Source: JAFGUB01 sp050305515
GTDB lineage: Bacteria > Campylobacterota > Campylobacteria > Campylobacterales > Sulfurimonadaceae
Reading direction: 5' to 3'
Length of the DNA: 64,000 nucleotides
Assembly: GCA_050305515.1 (NCBI GenBank)
Contig: JBNLFL010000042.1
Location: 28,980 to 92,979, forward strand
Part shown: piece after piece, positions 9,298-18,273 of the stretch
How the letters are laid out: each line of letters starts with the position of its first letter
Numbering within the stretch: position 1 is the first letter of the stretch
The notes under the pieces: generated by a model
What the model was told of the DNA's origin: nothing
Seen by the model: the letters and a program-made list of their open reading frames with translations, nothing else
Databases searched by the model: none
Program-made: the position numbers and the translations under genes

Positions 9298-10131
9298 ATG
9301 ATAAAAAAATGTCTTTTTCCCGCAGCGGGCTATGGAACACGCTTTCTGCCGGTGACCAAAGCGATGCCCAAGGAGATGCTGCCCATTCTCACCAAGCCGC
9401 TGATCCAGTACGGGGTCGAAGAGGCCATGGAAGCGGGATGCGATATCATGGCCATCATCACCGGACGCGGCAAGCGGGCAATCACGGATCATTTCGACAT
9501 CTCCTATGAGCTCGAACATCAAATCAAGGGTTCTTCAAAAGAGGAGCTTCTGACCGATATCCGCCGTATCATGAACAACTGTACCTTCACCTATACCCGC
9601 CAGAACGAGATGAAAGGTCTGGGGGATGCGATCTATAAAGGGCATGTCCTTGTGGGGTTTCAAAACCCTTTTGCCGTCGTGCTTGCGGATGACCTCTGCT
9701 ACAATCCCGACGGGGACGGCGTACTCAAGCAGATGGTCGATCTTTACGCCAAATACAAATGCTGTATCGTGGCGACGATGGAAGTCCCTATGGAAGAGGT
9801 GCACAAATACGGTGTAATTGAAGGCAAAGAGATTGAAGACGGGGTCTATATGGTTTCCAACATGGTGGAAAAACCCGACAACGACAAAGCGCCGAGCAAC
9901 CTTGCCGTTATCGGCCGCTATATTCTCACGCCCGACATTTTCGATATGATCAAAAATACCAAACCGGGTAAAAACGGCGAGATTCAGATTACCGATGCAC
10001 TTTGCGAACAGGCGAAAAAAGGGATGGTCATTGCCTACCGTTTCAAGGGAAAACGCTTTGACTGCGGCAGCGTCGACGGATTCGTCGAAGCGACCAACTA
10101 CTTCTATAACCTCGAAAACAGCAAAGCGTAA
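9298..10131 (+). CDS. galU: UTP-glucose-1-phosphate uridylyltransferase
   Basis: A 277-residue nucleotidyltransferase making UDP-glucose for surface polysaccharide. The N-terminal FPAAGYGTRFLPVTKAMPKEMLP signature and VEKP(D)..PSNLAVIGRYILTP are classic GalU. AAGGAG lies 8 bases before the ATG. It follows eda after 45 bases with no terminator visible, so hexose-phosphate use and UDP-glucose supply are likely co-transcribed. Confidence 0.96.
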   Translation: MIKKCLFPAAGYGTRFLPVTKAMPKEMLPILTKPLIQYGVEEAMEAGCDIMAIITGRGKRAITDHFDISYELEHQIKGSSKEELLTDIRRIMNNCTFTYTRQNEMKGLGDAIYKGHVLVGFQNPFAVVLADDLCYNPDGDGVLKQMVDLYAKYKCCIVATMEVPMEEVHKYGVIEGKEIEDGVYMVSNMVEKPDNDKAPSNLAVIGRYILTPDIFDMIKNTKPGKNGEIQITDALCEQAKKGMVIAYRFKGKRFDCGSVDGFVEATNYFYNLENSKA

Positions 10132-10134
10132 CGC

Positions 10135-10144
10135 TTACATGTAA
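10135..10144. repeat. intergenic copy of TTACATGTAA (galU / tetR convergent gap)
   Basis: Lies 3 bases after the galU stop and 3 bases before the end of the tetR gene, filling most of the 16-base convergent gap. The arms alone (5 bp, no loop) would not make a useful terminator. Confidence 0.9.
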
Positions 10145-10147
10145 TCC

Positions 10148-10747
10148 TCAGGCCCGTATGCCCTCGATGAGAGTACGGGTGCCCATTTCGAAAATCGCCT
10201 CAATATTGTCCTGAATCATAATATGCCCGTCAATCAGAAGATTGGAGACGCCGTGTACCATTGACCAGACGACGGTTGCCTGAAGCATGGGATCCTCTTT
10301 TTTGAAAACACCCGCTTCCTGACCCTCCTGCAGCAGGGTAATCAGCGCATGAAAACCGGTAGCCTGAGTTTGATCCTGCATGTCGCATTTTTCTTCACGT
10401 TCGCGCTGCAGCTCATGCCCGAAGATCATCCGGTAGATGGCCGGATGTGCCAGAGCGAATTCCACATAAGCGCGTCCCATCATGGAAAAGCGTTTGATAA
10501 CACTGTAGTCGCGTTGCATCAAAATAGGGGCTATGGCATCTTCAAGCATGGCAAAACCTGCAAATATGACCTCCTGTAAAAGCGCTTCTTTCGATTCGAA
10601 ATGACGATACACCGCCGAGCGCGATGTTCCGAGCCGTTTTGTCAGTTCTCGGAGTGTCACACTTGCAAGACCCTCTTTCTCAATCATTTCCAAAGCGGTA
10701 GCAACAAGAGATTCTTTGAGATTTCCATGATGATAGGCCAGTTTCAT
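10148..10747 (-). CDS. TetR/AcrR-family transcriptional repressor
   Basis: A 199-residue repressor. The N-terminal helix-turn-helix reads SLRELTKRLGTSRSAVYRHFESKEALLQ (about residues 28-55), followed by a helical ligand-binding domain. It is divergent from the LolA-like/barrel/MMPL operon, and two matching 17-bp operators lie between them, so it most likely represses both itself and that operon. The first ATG with homology is at 10747; there is no Shine-Dalgarno sequence, and the mapped -10 box lies so close that the mRNA may be leaderless. Confidence 0.92.
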   Translation of the reverse strand: MKLAYHHGNLKESLVATALEMIEKEGLASVTLRELTKRLGTSRSAVYRHFESKEALLQEVIFAGFAMLEDAIAPILMQRDYSVIKRFSMMGRAYVEFALAHPAIYRMIFGHELQREREEKCDMQDQTQATGFHALITLLQEGQEAGVFKKEDPMLQATVVWSMVHGVSNLLIDGHIMIQDNIEAIFEMGTRTLIEGIRA

Positions 10748-10772
10748 AAGCGGATTATAACACACTCTCTTG

Positions 10773-10814
10773 ATGTTGACAATGTCTACATTACTATGTT
10801 AACATTGTCAACAT
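10773..10814. promoter_or_regulatory. double TetR operator in a divergent promoter
   Basis: Two 17-bp pseudo-palindromes, 10774-10790 and 10797-10813, share the pattern TGTTGACA-n-TGTCAACA and are centred 23 bp (two helical turns) apart. Their outer halves form 13-bp perfect inverted arms. Leftward promoter (minus strand): TTGTCA at 10782-10777, 17-base spacer, TATAAT at 10759-10754; a start 7 bases on would fall on the tetR ATG. Rightward promoter: TTGACA at 10776-10781, 18-base spacer, TAACAT at 10800-10805. Both -35 boxes lie inside the first operator, which suits repression. Confidence 0.75.
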
Positions 10815-10837
10815 TATTTCAACGGGAGGATTTGGAA

Positions 10838-11584
10838 ATGCGAAAAAGCCTGCTTTTTCTACTTTGCGGTGTGGCACTGATGGGTATGAGTAATTATGAG
10901 GTTGCGAAAAAGAGCGATGCGGCAATGGAGGGCTTCGTCGATGCACGATCAGAAATGTCGATGACGCTTGTCAATGCCAACGGCCAGAAAAGCGAACGGA
11001 CGATGCGTATGGCCGTCCTTGAAAAAGAGGAGGGCGACAAATCGCTGATGGAGTTTCTCTCTCCTGCGGATGTCAAGGGTACAAAATTTCTCAACTACGA
11101 GCATAGTGAGCGGGATGACGACCAGTGGCTCTATCTGCCGGCACTGAAGCGGACCAAACGTATATCTGGCAGTAATAAATCGGGGGCATTTATGGGGAGC
11201 GAATTCTCCTATGAGGATCTGAGCGCTTTTAATGTGGATAAATACCGCTACAGCGGGGATGCCAAATCCGTTACGCTTGAGGGCGTCACAATGTATGAGA
11301 GCGAACGGATACCCAAAGATGAAAATTCAGGGTACACCAAGCAGGTATCATGGGTGGATACCGAAAACTATCTGGTTCGAAAAGTAGACTATTACGACCG
11401 TAAAAACGCTCTGCTTAAAACTGCGGTTTTTGAAGATTACAAAAAGATCGGCGGCGTCTGGCGTATGGGAAAAATCACGATGACAAACCACCAGAATGAC
11501 AAACAGACCATCCTGGTATGGCGCAACGAAAGCGTGAAAAACGGCTTAAGCGATGCTGATTTCAATAAACGCGTATTGAAGTGA
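10838..11584 (+). CDS. LolA-like outer membrane lipoprotein-sorting protein
   Basis: About 248 residues with a signal peptide (MRKSLLFLLCGVALMGMS) and the features of the LolA-like family that partners MMPL exporters: FLSPADVKGTKFLNYEH, WLYLPALKRTKRISGSNKSGAFMGSEFSYEDL, and WVDTENYLVRKVDYYDR. Probably a periplasmic carrier of a lipid or lipoprotein for the MMPL protein two genes downstream. GGGAGG stands before the ATG. It ends with a TGATG overlap into the next gene and is controlled by the TetR operators upstream. Confidence 0.87.
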   Translation: MRKSLLFLLCGVALMGMSNYEVAKKSDAAMEGFVDARSEMSMTLVNANGQKSERTMRMAVLEKEEGDKSLMEFLSPADVKGTKFLNYEHSERDDDQWLYLPALKRTKRISGSNKSGAFMGSEFSYEDLSAFNVDKYRYSGDAKSVTLEGVTMYESERIPKDENSGYTKQVSWVDTENYLVRKVDYYDRKNALLKTAVFEDYKKIGGVWRMGKITMTNHQNDKQTILVWRNESVKNGLSDADFNKRVLK

Positions 11585-12816
11585 TGAAACGTTTTCTTTT
11601 TTTACTGCTCACATTGCCGGGAATTGCCGCAGAGGTACAGATGCGCGCTCATGTCGGACTGGATGCACAGGTGTACCTGCTCGCTCCATCGGATAAACAT
11701 GACCATGGGCTGAATGCCTTTGAAGCGCTGGAACTCACCTATGCGGAAGATGCTCTGAAGCTTTCGGCCCGCATGTATGCGCAGCAGGACTGGTACGATT
11801 TTCAAGCCGAATCAGAGCATAGCGGGCGAACTTTTGCGCGCCTTGATGAACTCTATGGAACGTACACGACCGATTCTTCTCAGTGGTTTGCGGGGCGCAA
11901 TATCAGATTCTGGGGCGCGCTCGAAGCGCGGAATATCGTTGACGGTTTCAATGTGCAGGACTGGCGCAGCGATCTTTTCATTACCGACAAGATCGGAGCC
12001 GCCAACGGTGGCTACAGTTACTATATGGAGCAGGGGACGCTGAGTCTTATCGTGAAGTTCGAAGAGGCCGATCAGCCTATGGCAAAAAGCCCGTATGTCT
12101 ATAATTTTTTTCCTGCATTCGTAACGTATGATGAAACGCTGCAAACGGAAAACTCAAGGGATGAACCGAGCGTGTATGTGAGTTTTTCGGGTTCTACGGA
12201 GACAGAGATCGCGCTTGATTATGCGTTGATTCTGGAACACGGTTATGACTCGCAGCGCTATTTCGCTCCTGATGGAGCGCTTGACGGATCGGCTGTGACG
12301 ATGCGCCAGCATGCGTATCGCGTCAACAAGGCGATGACCTACAACACTGCCGTGATCGGAGCGACGCTGGTAAAAGTCGAAGCCCTGTATGCAGATGTGA
12401 TTGATGAAAGGCTTATCTCCGATTACTGGCATGCGGGCCTTGGCGTTGAGCATAGCGTCGCATTCGATTCGCATGGCGGGGAGTTGGGACTGATTGGCGA
12501 GTATTACCGCTATGAAACGCTTGAAAGCGGAAAATACAGTGATCTGGATCTTTTTGAAACTTTTCAGAATGACCTGTTTCTGGGAGTGCGTTACGCCTTT
12601 AACGATGCGCAGAGCAGCAGCTTTGTCGGCGGAGTCGTGCACGATATGGAGTATGACGAGCAGATGAGCTATCTGGAATTTGAGACCCGTCTGGGCAGCA
12701 GCATGAAACTGAACCTCGACTACCGCTATATTGAACCTTCCGTCAGGGAAGCCACCGCGTTTGCGCTGCTTGGGCGCCATGAGCGTATCGGCATCAAGCT
12801 TGCCGCCTATTTTTAA
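11584..12816 (+). CDS. predicted outer-membrane beta-barrel protein of the MMPL operon
   Basis: A 410-residue protein with a signal peptide ending GIAAEVQ and alternating aromatic strands throughout (for example LSLIVKFEEAD, FLGVRYAFNDAQ, LNLDYRYIE). It ends in Phe (KLAAYF), as barrels recognised by BamA do. The ATG overlaps the LolA-like stop by one base. Likely the outer-membrane partner of the exporter; the family is not recognised further. Confidence 0.75.
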   Translation: MKRFLFLLLTLPGIAAEVQMRAHVGLDAQVYLLAPSDKHDHGLNAFEALELTYAEDALKLSARMYAQQDWYDFQAESEHSGRTFARLDELYGTYTTDSSQWFAGRNIRFWGALEARNIVDGFNVQDWRSDLFITDKIGAANGGYSYYMEQGTLSLIVKFEEADQPMAKSPYVYNFFPAFVTYDETLQTENSRDEPSVYVSFSGSTETEIALDYALILEHGYDSQRYFAPDGALDGSAVTMRQHAYRVNKAMTYNTAVIGATLVKVEALYADVIDERLISDYWHAGLGVEHSVAFDSHGGELGLIGEYYRYETLESGKYSDLDLFETFQNDLFLGVRYAFNDAQSSSFVGGVVHDMEYDEQMSYLEFETRLGSSMKLNLDYRYIEPSVREATAFALLGRHERIGIKLAAYF

Positions 12817-12825
12817 AGGATTGTT

Positions 12826-15123
12826 ATGGATCGTCTGGTAAAAACTATTATCCGCTTCCGCTGGTTTTTTGCTTTGAGCATTCCGCTGCTGACCCTGCTG
12901 TTTGCCACACAGCTGAAGCATCTTGAATTTGAAGGCAGCTACCGTATCTGGTTTGGCGAAGATTCGCCAATTCTCAAAGATTACGACCGGTTCCGCAGCG
13001 TGTTTGGCAACGATGATGCCGTGATTGTCGTGTTCCGCGATGAAACGGGCATTTTCAATCCGAAAGCCTTACATGTAATCGATCGCATCACGGAGCGTTT
13101 CTGGAAAACTTCCGACATTGCCCGTGTCGATTCCATTACCAATTATCAGTATGTGCATGCCGATCCTAAAGAGAGCGATGAGGTGATTGTGGAGGATTTT
13201 ATTGCCTCCGGTACGATTGACACGCTCAGCAAAGCGGATTTGGCGCAAAAGCAGCGTATCGCATTAAACGAGGAGATGCTGGCGGGACGCATGATCAGCG
13301 CGGATGCCAAAACCACCATGATTGTAGCGCGGATGACCCCAAAAGCGGGGGATGACCCCGAGGTCTCCGCCAGGCTTAAAGCGGCAGCCGAAGCGATTGT
13401 GGCGCAGGAAGCAAAAAGCGGCTACCGGTTTTATCTCGGCGGCGGTCCGGTGTTGAATATGGCATTCATCGAACTGGGAGAGCATGACGTGGCCACGTTT
13501 ACACCGCTTGTGTTGATTATTGCCATCGTCCTGCTTTTTCTGATTTTCAGGCGTCCTTCGGCCGTCATGCTCTCGCTGTCGGTGGTCGTCTTTACCTTTT
13601 TGATCGTGCTTGCCGTACAGGTACTGCTGGGCTACCGCCTGAATAACTTTACGGCCAACATGCCGGTATTCATCGTCGCCATCGGCATTGCCGATGCGAT
13701 GCATATTTTCTGGATCTACTTGCTGGGCCGCAGAAAGGGCATGCCGAACGAGCAGGCGATCCATTACAGCATGCACAAAAATTTTCTGCCCATTCTGCTC
13801 ACGTCGCTCACCACGGCGGTAGGGTTTGCGTCGCTGGGAATCTCGGAGGTGATCCCCATTAAAACACTGGGAATCGCGACTGCGACCGCAGCCATGCTCG
13901 CTTTTGTACTGACGGTGCTTTTCGTACCGGCGATACTGGCAATCGTGAATCCGAAAATCGACTTCCGGGAAAATCACGAGCCACAGGGCATTTCAGCACG
14001 TTCCAGACGTTACAGCCGCTGGATCCGTACGCATGACGGGCGTATTATTGCAGGATCAAGCCTCTTTTTCCTGCTCATTGGCTGGGGTCTTTTTTCTGTC
14101 AGGGTGGATTCCAACACCGTGCGCTATTTCAGTGAAAATGTTGGATTCCGAAAAACGGTGCAGTTTATGCAGGAGAATATTTCAGGGCCGATGAGTTATG
14201 AGGTGGTGGTCGATTCCGGTGTGAAAAACGGCATTAAGAATCCGGAATTCATGCGGCGTGTGGAGCAGTTTACCGAGGCGTTCAAGGCGCGTTACGGCGA
14301 TGTCCGTCACACCAGTTCGCTCGTCGATGTGGTCAAAAAGTTCAATGAGGTGATGAACGGTTCCAAAAGCATTCCGGACAATCAAAATCTGATAGCGCAG
14401 TACCTGCTGCTCTATTCGCTCTCCCTTCCGCAGGGCATGGAGATCAGCGACAGCATGGATGTTGATGAACGGCTGCTTCGCGTTACATGTAATCTCAACA
14501 TCGTCGATACTTCGCTGGATCTTGAGATGATGGCATGGGTCGAAGCGTGGTGGGCCGCAACGCCCTATCCCGCGAAAATACACGGTCAGACGGCCATGTT
14601 TGCCCACATGCAGCATGATGTGACTGCAACGCTGATTAATTCGATTACCCTGGCGATAGCGGCGGTATCGCTGATGATGATTCTTATTTTCCGTAATTTC
14701 CGGCTTATTCCGCTCTTTATCATTCCCAACGTCCTGCCGATTGTTCTGGTTCTGGGCGTGATGGGATGGATGGGCATCAGTATCGATCTGGGAGTTGCGG
14801 TTTCAGGTGCGATCATCATCGGTGTCGCTGTGGATGACACCATCCATTTTCTGGTCAAATACCGTGAAGCACGCGCTCGGGGAGAAGGTCTTGAAGACGC
14901 GCTCGCTTATGTGATGCAGTATGCAGGCAGTGCCATCATCTTTACGACACTGATTTTAAGCAGCGCATTTATCATTTTTGTTTTCAGTGACTTTCTTCCC
15001 AATGTCAATTTCGGGATTGTAACGGCTGTGGCATTGCTGATTGCGGTCGTGGTCGATCTGTTATTGCTTCCGGCGGTGCTGAGCCGCTTTGACGGCGGAG
15101 GGAAAAGCCTTCTGGTGCGTTGA
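12826..15123 (+). CDS. MMPL/RND-superfamily transporter
   Basis: A 765-residue inner-membrane exporter with the duplicated RND plan: TM1 near residues 12-30, a periplasmic loop, TM2-6 near 223-385, TM7 near 410, a second loop, and TM8-12 near 600-755. The GxxxDD-like strings AIGIADAMHIFWIY and IIGVAVDDTIHFLVKYREARA mark TM4 and TM10. The size suits the hopanoid/lipid-type (HAE-3-like) branch rather than tripartite drug pumps. Two palindrome copies lie inside (13069, 14483). Confidence 0.9.
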   Translation: MDRLVKTIIRFRWFFALSIPLLTLLFATQLKHLEFEGSYRIWFGEDSPILKDYDRFRSVFGNDDAVIVVFRDETGIFNPKALHVIDRITERFWKTSDIARVDSITNYQYVHADPKESDEVIVEDFIASGTIDTLSKADLAQKQRIALNEEMLAGRMISADAKTTMIVARMTPKAGDDPEVSARLKAAAEAIVAQEAKSGYRFYLGGGPVLNMAFIELGEHDVATFTPLVLIIAIVLLFLIFRRPSAVMLSLSVVVFTFLIVLAVQVLLGYRLNNFTANMPVFIVAIGIADAMHIFWIYLLGRRKGMPNEQAIHYSMHKNFLPILLTSLTTAVGFASLGISEVIPIKTLGIATATAAMLAFVLTVLFVPAILAIVNPKIDFRENHEPQGISARSRRYSRWIRTHDGRIIAGSSLFFLLIGWGLFSVRVDSNTVRYFSENVGFRKTVQFMQENISGPMSYEVVVDSGVKNGIKNPEFMRRVEQFTEAFKARYGDVRHTSSLVDVVKKFNEVMNGSKSIPDNQNLIAQYLLLYSLSLPQGMEISDSMDVDERLLRVTCNLNIVDTSLDLEMMAWVEAWWAATPYPAKIHGQTAMFAHMQHDVTATLINSITLAIAAVSLMMILIFRNFRLIPLFIIPNVLPIVLVLGVMGWMGISIDLGVAVSGAIIIGVAVDDTIHFLVKYREARARGEGLEDALAYVMQYAGSAIIFTTLILSSAFIIFVFSDFLPNVNFGIVTAVALLIAVVVDLLLLPAVLSRFDGGGKSLLVR

Positions 15124-15128
15124 ACGCT

Positions 15129-16415
15129 TCAGGATGACTGGATCGCATCATGGACGATGCGGTTGCGCCCCTGGGTTTTGGCGGCGTAGAGCAGCATGTC
15201 GGTGCGTTCATAGAAGCGTTCCGGCGTATCGTTGTCACTGCGTTCCGCCACGCCGATACTGCAGGTGATGGTACCGATTTTCTCGAAATGGGAGTTCGCG
15301 ATCTGTTTGCGGATATGTTCGGCGGCGCCGCACGCTTCGACGAGTTCGGCACCCGGAAGCAGCACGGCAAACTCCTCTCCTCCCATGCGGATGCAGACGT
15401 CGCTGCTGCGCAGGGTGCCGCGCAGGACATCGGCAAACTGTTTGAGTACGAGATCCCCGGTACGGTGGCCGAAGGAGTCGTTGACCTTTTTAAAGTGGTC
15501 GATGTCGATAACCATCATGCTCAGCGGCTTTTTACGGCGTTTTCCTGAAAAGATGCTCTGCATCTGCTGGTCAAAAAAGTTGCGGTTGAAGAGTTTGGTC
15601 AGCGGATCGGTGATGGAGAGTGATTCGAGCCGTTTTTTGTCGCTGATATCGTGGTAGATGGCAACATACTGCGTGATGGTGCCCTTGGCATCAAAAAAGG
15701 GCAATACGACAATATCGACCCAGTGTTCCTCTCCTTTGAGGGTGTTGTTCTTGATCTCGCCGTGCCAGGTCTGCCCTTTCCTGACCATCTCCCACATCTC
15801 CTTGAAAAAGATGCTGGGCATCGCTTTTTGCCCGAAGATGGAAGGTTTTTTTCCTATAAGGTCCTCGCGGTCATAGCCATAGAAACCTGCCATCGCGGAA
15901 CTGACTTCGATAATCGTACCGGAAGTGTCGGTTTTGAGCATCATGAGGTTTTTATCGATGATGGAGTGATTTTGCGTAATTTCCACATTGAGCTGTTTGA
16001 CGGTCTGCATCTCTTTCTCAAGTTGCATCTGTGCGATTTTGCTGTCGGTTTCGTCGTAGATGCTCATCAGCACCCGCCCTTTTTCGGCGTTGTAAGGTGA
16101 AATGCTGATTCGCTGAACCATGTAGTGCAGGTCATGCTGGATGAAACGCTTGATAGGGACGGGAATACAAAAAGGTACGGCAATCGGGCGGTAAAACGTA
16201 GCCTGATTCAGTTGCAACGTCGTGCGGATTTTTCTTTTCAGGATGTCCGATTCGATCTGGGGGAAAAGCTGATCGAGACGCTTGCCGATAACGTAATCGC
16301 GCGGCAGTTGGGTATGCAGTTGTAAAAACCGGTTCCATTCATGAACCGTCAAATCGGCGTCAGTGACAATAATACCGACTTCAAGCAGATCAAGTAATAC
16401 CTGTTCGTGTACCAT
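15129..16415 (-). CDS. PAS-PAS-GGDEF diguanylate cyclase
   Basis: A 428-residue soluble sensor that should make cyclic-di-GMP. A first PAS-like segment (LLDLLEVGIIVTDADLTVHEWN) occupies residues 1-110, a second with PAC motif 150-260 (TIIEVSSAMAGFYGYDREDLIG ... AIYHDISDKKRLE), and GGDEF 265-425. The active-site GGEEF is intact near residue 344, and the RSSD five residues before it is a complete product-inhibition I-site. It starts 3 bases after the CheC-like gene and is the last gene of that operon, suggesting that chemotaxis-type phosphorylation feeds into cyclic-di-GMP. Confidence 0.93.
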   Translation of the reverse strand: MVHEQVLLDLLEVGIIVTDADLTVHEWNRFLQLHTQLPRDYVIGKRLDQLFPQIESDILKRKIRTTLQLNQATFYRPIAVPFCIPVPIKRFIQHDLHYMVQRISISPYNAEKGRVLMSIYDETDSKIAQMQLEKEMQTVKQLNVEITQNHSIIDKNLMMLKTDTSGTIIEVSSAMAGFYGYDREDLIGKKPSIFGQKAMPSIFFKEMWEMVRKGQTWHGEIKNNTLKGEEHWVDIVVLPFFDAKGTITQYVAIYHDISDKKRLESLSITDPLTKLFNRNFFDQQMQSIFSGKRRKKPLSMMVIDIDHFKKVNDSFGHRTGDLVLKQFADVLRGTLRSSDVCIRMGGEEFAVLLPGAELVEACGAAEHIRKQIANSHFEKIGTITCSIGVAERSDNDTPERFYERTDMLLYAAKTQGRNRIVHDAIQSS

Positions 16416-16418
16416 AAG

Positions 16419-17021
16419 TTACATCATCTCCTCGGCAATGCGGTTGAGGGCGAGCTGGAGTTCCTGCATCATATTTCCGGCCGTAAGAATCAGGAGGTAA
16501 CCCGAAACGGCTTCATTTTCGAAACGCATAACGGTTTCGATGATGATGATGGAATCAAACTCCTCAAGTTCTGAAATGTCGGCAAAGCGACGGTCCGAGA
16601 TAATACGGAGCGTTGGAACCATAAAGTTGGCTTCGAGATGCATGATCTCGGAGAGCTTGCCGATCGTGGTTACGGAGAGAATGTTGTTTACCTCTAAAAC
16701 AGCATCTTTAACGTGTTCGCTGGTGACGTTTTCGCTGCCGTAGAGATGGTGTACGAGGTTGGAAACGGAAATGCCTTCGAGAATGAAGATGGTCTCCCCT
16801 TTCATGGAACCGGTAAATACCTGTTGGGAAAGATAGACGTCCTGATCTTCCGAAACGATTTCCTGAATGTAGGTATTGAACTCCGAAATGGGAAGAATGT
16901 TGATTCTTGGAACGGAGAGTGTTGCAAAGGCATCCATCAGTTCGGCCATGCTTGCCGTAGCCGATCCAAACGCAATATTGACGAGTTCCTGGAGAATCTC
17001 CTTTTGGAGGGAAGTCAGCAT
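16419..17021 (-). CDS. CheC/CheX-family CheY-P phosphatase-like protein
   Basis: A 200-residue protein with the two CheC-type helices: EILQELVNIAFGSATASMAELM at residues 8-29 and the second at about 105-125 (AVLEVNNILSVTTIGKLSEIM), each holding the Glu-x2-Asn pair that attacks the receiver phospho-aspartate. Its start overlaps the CheY-like gene by one base (TAATG). It probably dephosphorylates that partner receiver. Confidence 0.85.
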   Translation of the reverse strand: MLTSLQKEILQELVNIAFGSATASMAELMDAFATLSVPRINILPISEFNTYIQEIVSEDQDVYLSQQVFTGSMKGETIFILEGISVSNLVHHLYGSENVTSEHVKDAVLEVNNILSVTTIGKLSEIMHLEANFMVPTLRIISDRRFADISELEEFDSIIIIETVMRFENEAVSGYLLILTAGNMMQELQLALNRIAEEMM

Positions 17022-17386
17022 TACACCAGTCCGCTTAGTAACAGGTTACGCATTTTGTCCTGGCTGATGGGTTTGGGAATGACGGTTTTGGCACCGAGTG
17101 CCATGACGCGTTCCTGGGATTTTGGCTGAATATCTGCGGAAACGACGACGACCCGCGCATTTGCGTCGAAGTTCATAATGGCTTCGAGTGCTTCAAAGCC
17201 GTCCATGACGGGCATGGTCAGGTCAAGAAAAACGACCGAGACCTCTCTGGAATGTGTTTTATAGTATTCCACGGCTTCCAGTCCGTTGCCGGCTTCAATA
17301 AATTCGGCATTGGGCTCGAGTTCACGCAGCACTTTGATGAGTGATTTGCGCGCCAGCAGGGAGTCGTCAGTCACCAGAACCGTCAT
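17021..17386 (-). CDS. single-domain response regulator (CheY-like)
   Basis: A 121-residue receiver: acidic pair in VTDDS, phospho-acceptor Asp in VVFLDLTMPVMDG near residue 54, and the conserved Lys in TVIPKPIS. No output domain. ATG at 17386 has AAGGAG 8 bases upstream. First gene of the receiver, CheC-like, PAS-GGDEF operon. Confidence 0.92.
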   Translation of the reverse strand: MTVLVTDDSLLARKSLIKVLRELEPNAEFIEAGNGLEAVEYYKTHSREVSVVFLDLTMPVMDGFEALEAIMNFDANARVVVVSADIQPKSQERVMALGAKTVIPKPISQDKMRNLLLSGLV

Positions 17387-17457
17387 AGGTAGCACTCCTT
17401 ATAATATATTTCAGCATTTTGAATAAATACTTTACTCAATTGAAACTGTGTTTTTGG

Positions 17458-17467
17458 TTACATGTAA
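17458..17467. repeat. intergenic copy of TTACATGTAA upstream of the CheY-like operon
   Basis: About 70 bp before the CheY-like start and 40 bp after the S4 gene end, in a 120-bp gap that shows no other clear signal. Confidence 0.9.
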
Positions 17468-17506
17468 TGCAAAATAGAGGGTATTATTCGGACTTTTTCC
17501 GTTCTT

Positions 17507-17713
17507 TTAAATGACTTCGATACTGACTTCGCCGATGGTAATGGTTTCTCCGGAAATAATTTTGGCGCGCTTGCGCGTTTCGACTTCGCCGTTACGCAGC
17601 ACCACACCGCCGGCAACGAGCTGTTTGGCTTCGGCGCCGCTGTCGACAAGGTCAAGCACTTTGATCAGTTTGTAAAGTTCGATGTAGGGTGATTCACCCA
17701 GTTCAAAGCGCAT
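17507..17713 (-). CDS. S4-like RNA-binding protein (YbcJ type)
   Basis: A 68-residue protein matching the small S4-domain family: YIELYKLIKVLDLVDSGAEAKQLVAGGVVLRNGEVETRKRAKI, with the conserved GGVxxNG..E.RKR loop. Such proteins bind structured RNA, often at the ribosome. Its start overlaps the upstream gene's stop (ATGATG cluster at 17711-17716; ATG at 17716 is also possible). Confidence 0.87.
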   Translation of the reverse strand: MRFELGESPYIELYKLIKVLDLVDSGAEAKQLVAGGVVLRNGEVETRKRAKIISGETITIGEVSIEVI

Positions 17714-18240
17714 CATACGCTGGTATCCAAAACGGAGTAGCCCAGTTCCGCCATTTTGTCATCAATCATTCTGGCTGCGAGTTCGATGGTCTTATAGCTG
17801 ATATCGGGCAGTTTGCCGCCCCAGACTGCTTCGGCTTCGTCAAACCCCTGCATGATCCCCTTGCGCCCGGCGCGCATCATCTCTTCATCGCCGCCTGAGC
17901 CCTGAATGACGAAATTGGCAATGCGTTCGGCGGTCTGCTGTATGCCGAAGAATCCATCCTCCGCGACCAGTGCGCCGGCCTCTTCCTGAGAGAGCGCGGC
18001 GATCGGTTTGCCGTCATACCCGATGCTCTGGAGAAAATCCTGGAATTTTTCGTATTCACCCGCCATCGGATCATCGGCGAGGTTTGACTGCAGTTCAAAA
18101 CTGCTGTCGGAAAAGGAGAACGAAAACGATTCGATCTGCAGGTCTGTGCTTTTGGCCCCGTTTTGTTCGCTACGCTGCAGATGCATCATCGTGTAGCTGG
18201 CATAGAGGGTGGTACTGTTCATGCTGGATGAAACATTCAT
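17713..18240 (-). CDS. hypothetical protein (DUF5610-like C-terminus?)
   Basis: 175 residues, Ser-rich N-terminus without a signal peptide, then a helical C-terminal half with AGRKGIMQGFDEAEAVWGGKLPDISYKTI, which loosely recalls DUF5610 proteins found near motility genes. ATG at 18240 has AGGAG upstream. A FliA-like -10 sequence lies 34 bases before the start. Function unknown. Confidence 0.7.
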   Translation of the reverse strand: MNVSSSMNSTTLYASYTMMHLQRSEQNGAKSTDLQIESFSFSFSDSSFELQSNLADDPMAGEYEKFQDFLQSIGYDGKPIAALSQEEAGALVAEDGFFGIQQTAERIANFVIQGSGGDEEMMRAGRKGIMQGFDEAEAVWGGKLPDISYKTIELAARMIDDKMAELGYSVLDTSV

Positions 18241-18273
18241 GGTAGGCTCCTTGTTTACTATTGGCTGCCTATA

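Noticed and set aside
10135..10144. TTACATGTAA as a transcription terminator
   Set aside because: Five-base arms without a loop and without a T run cannot form a stable terminator hairpin.
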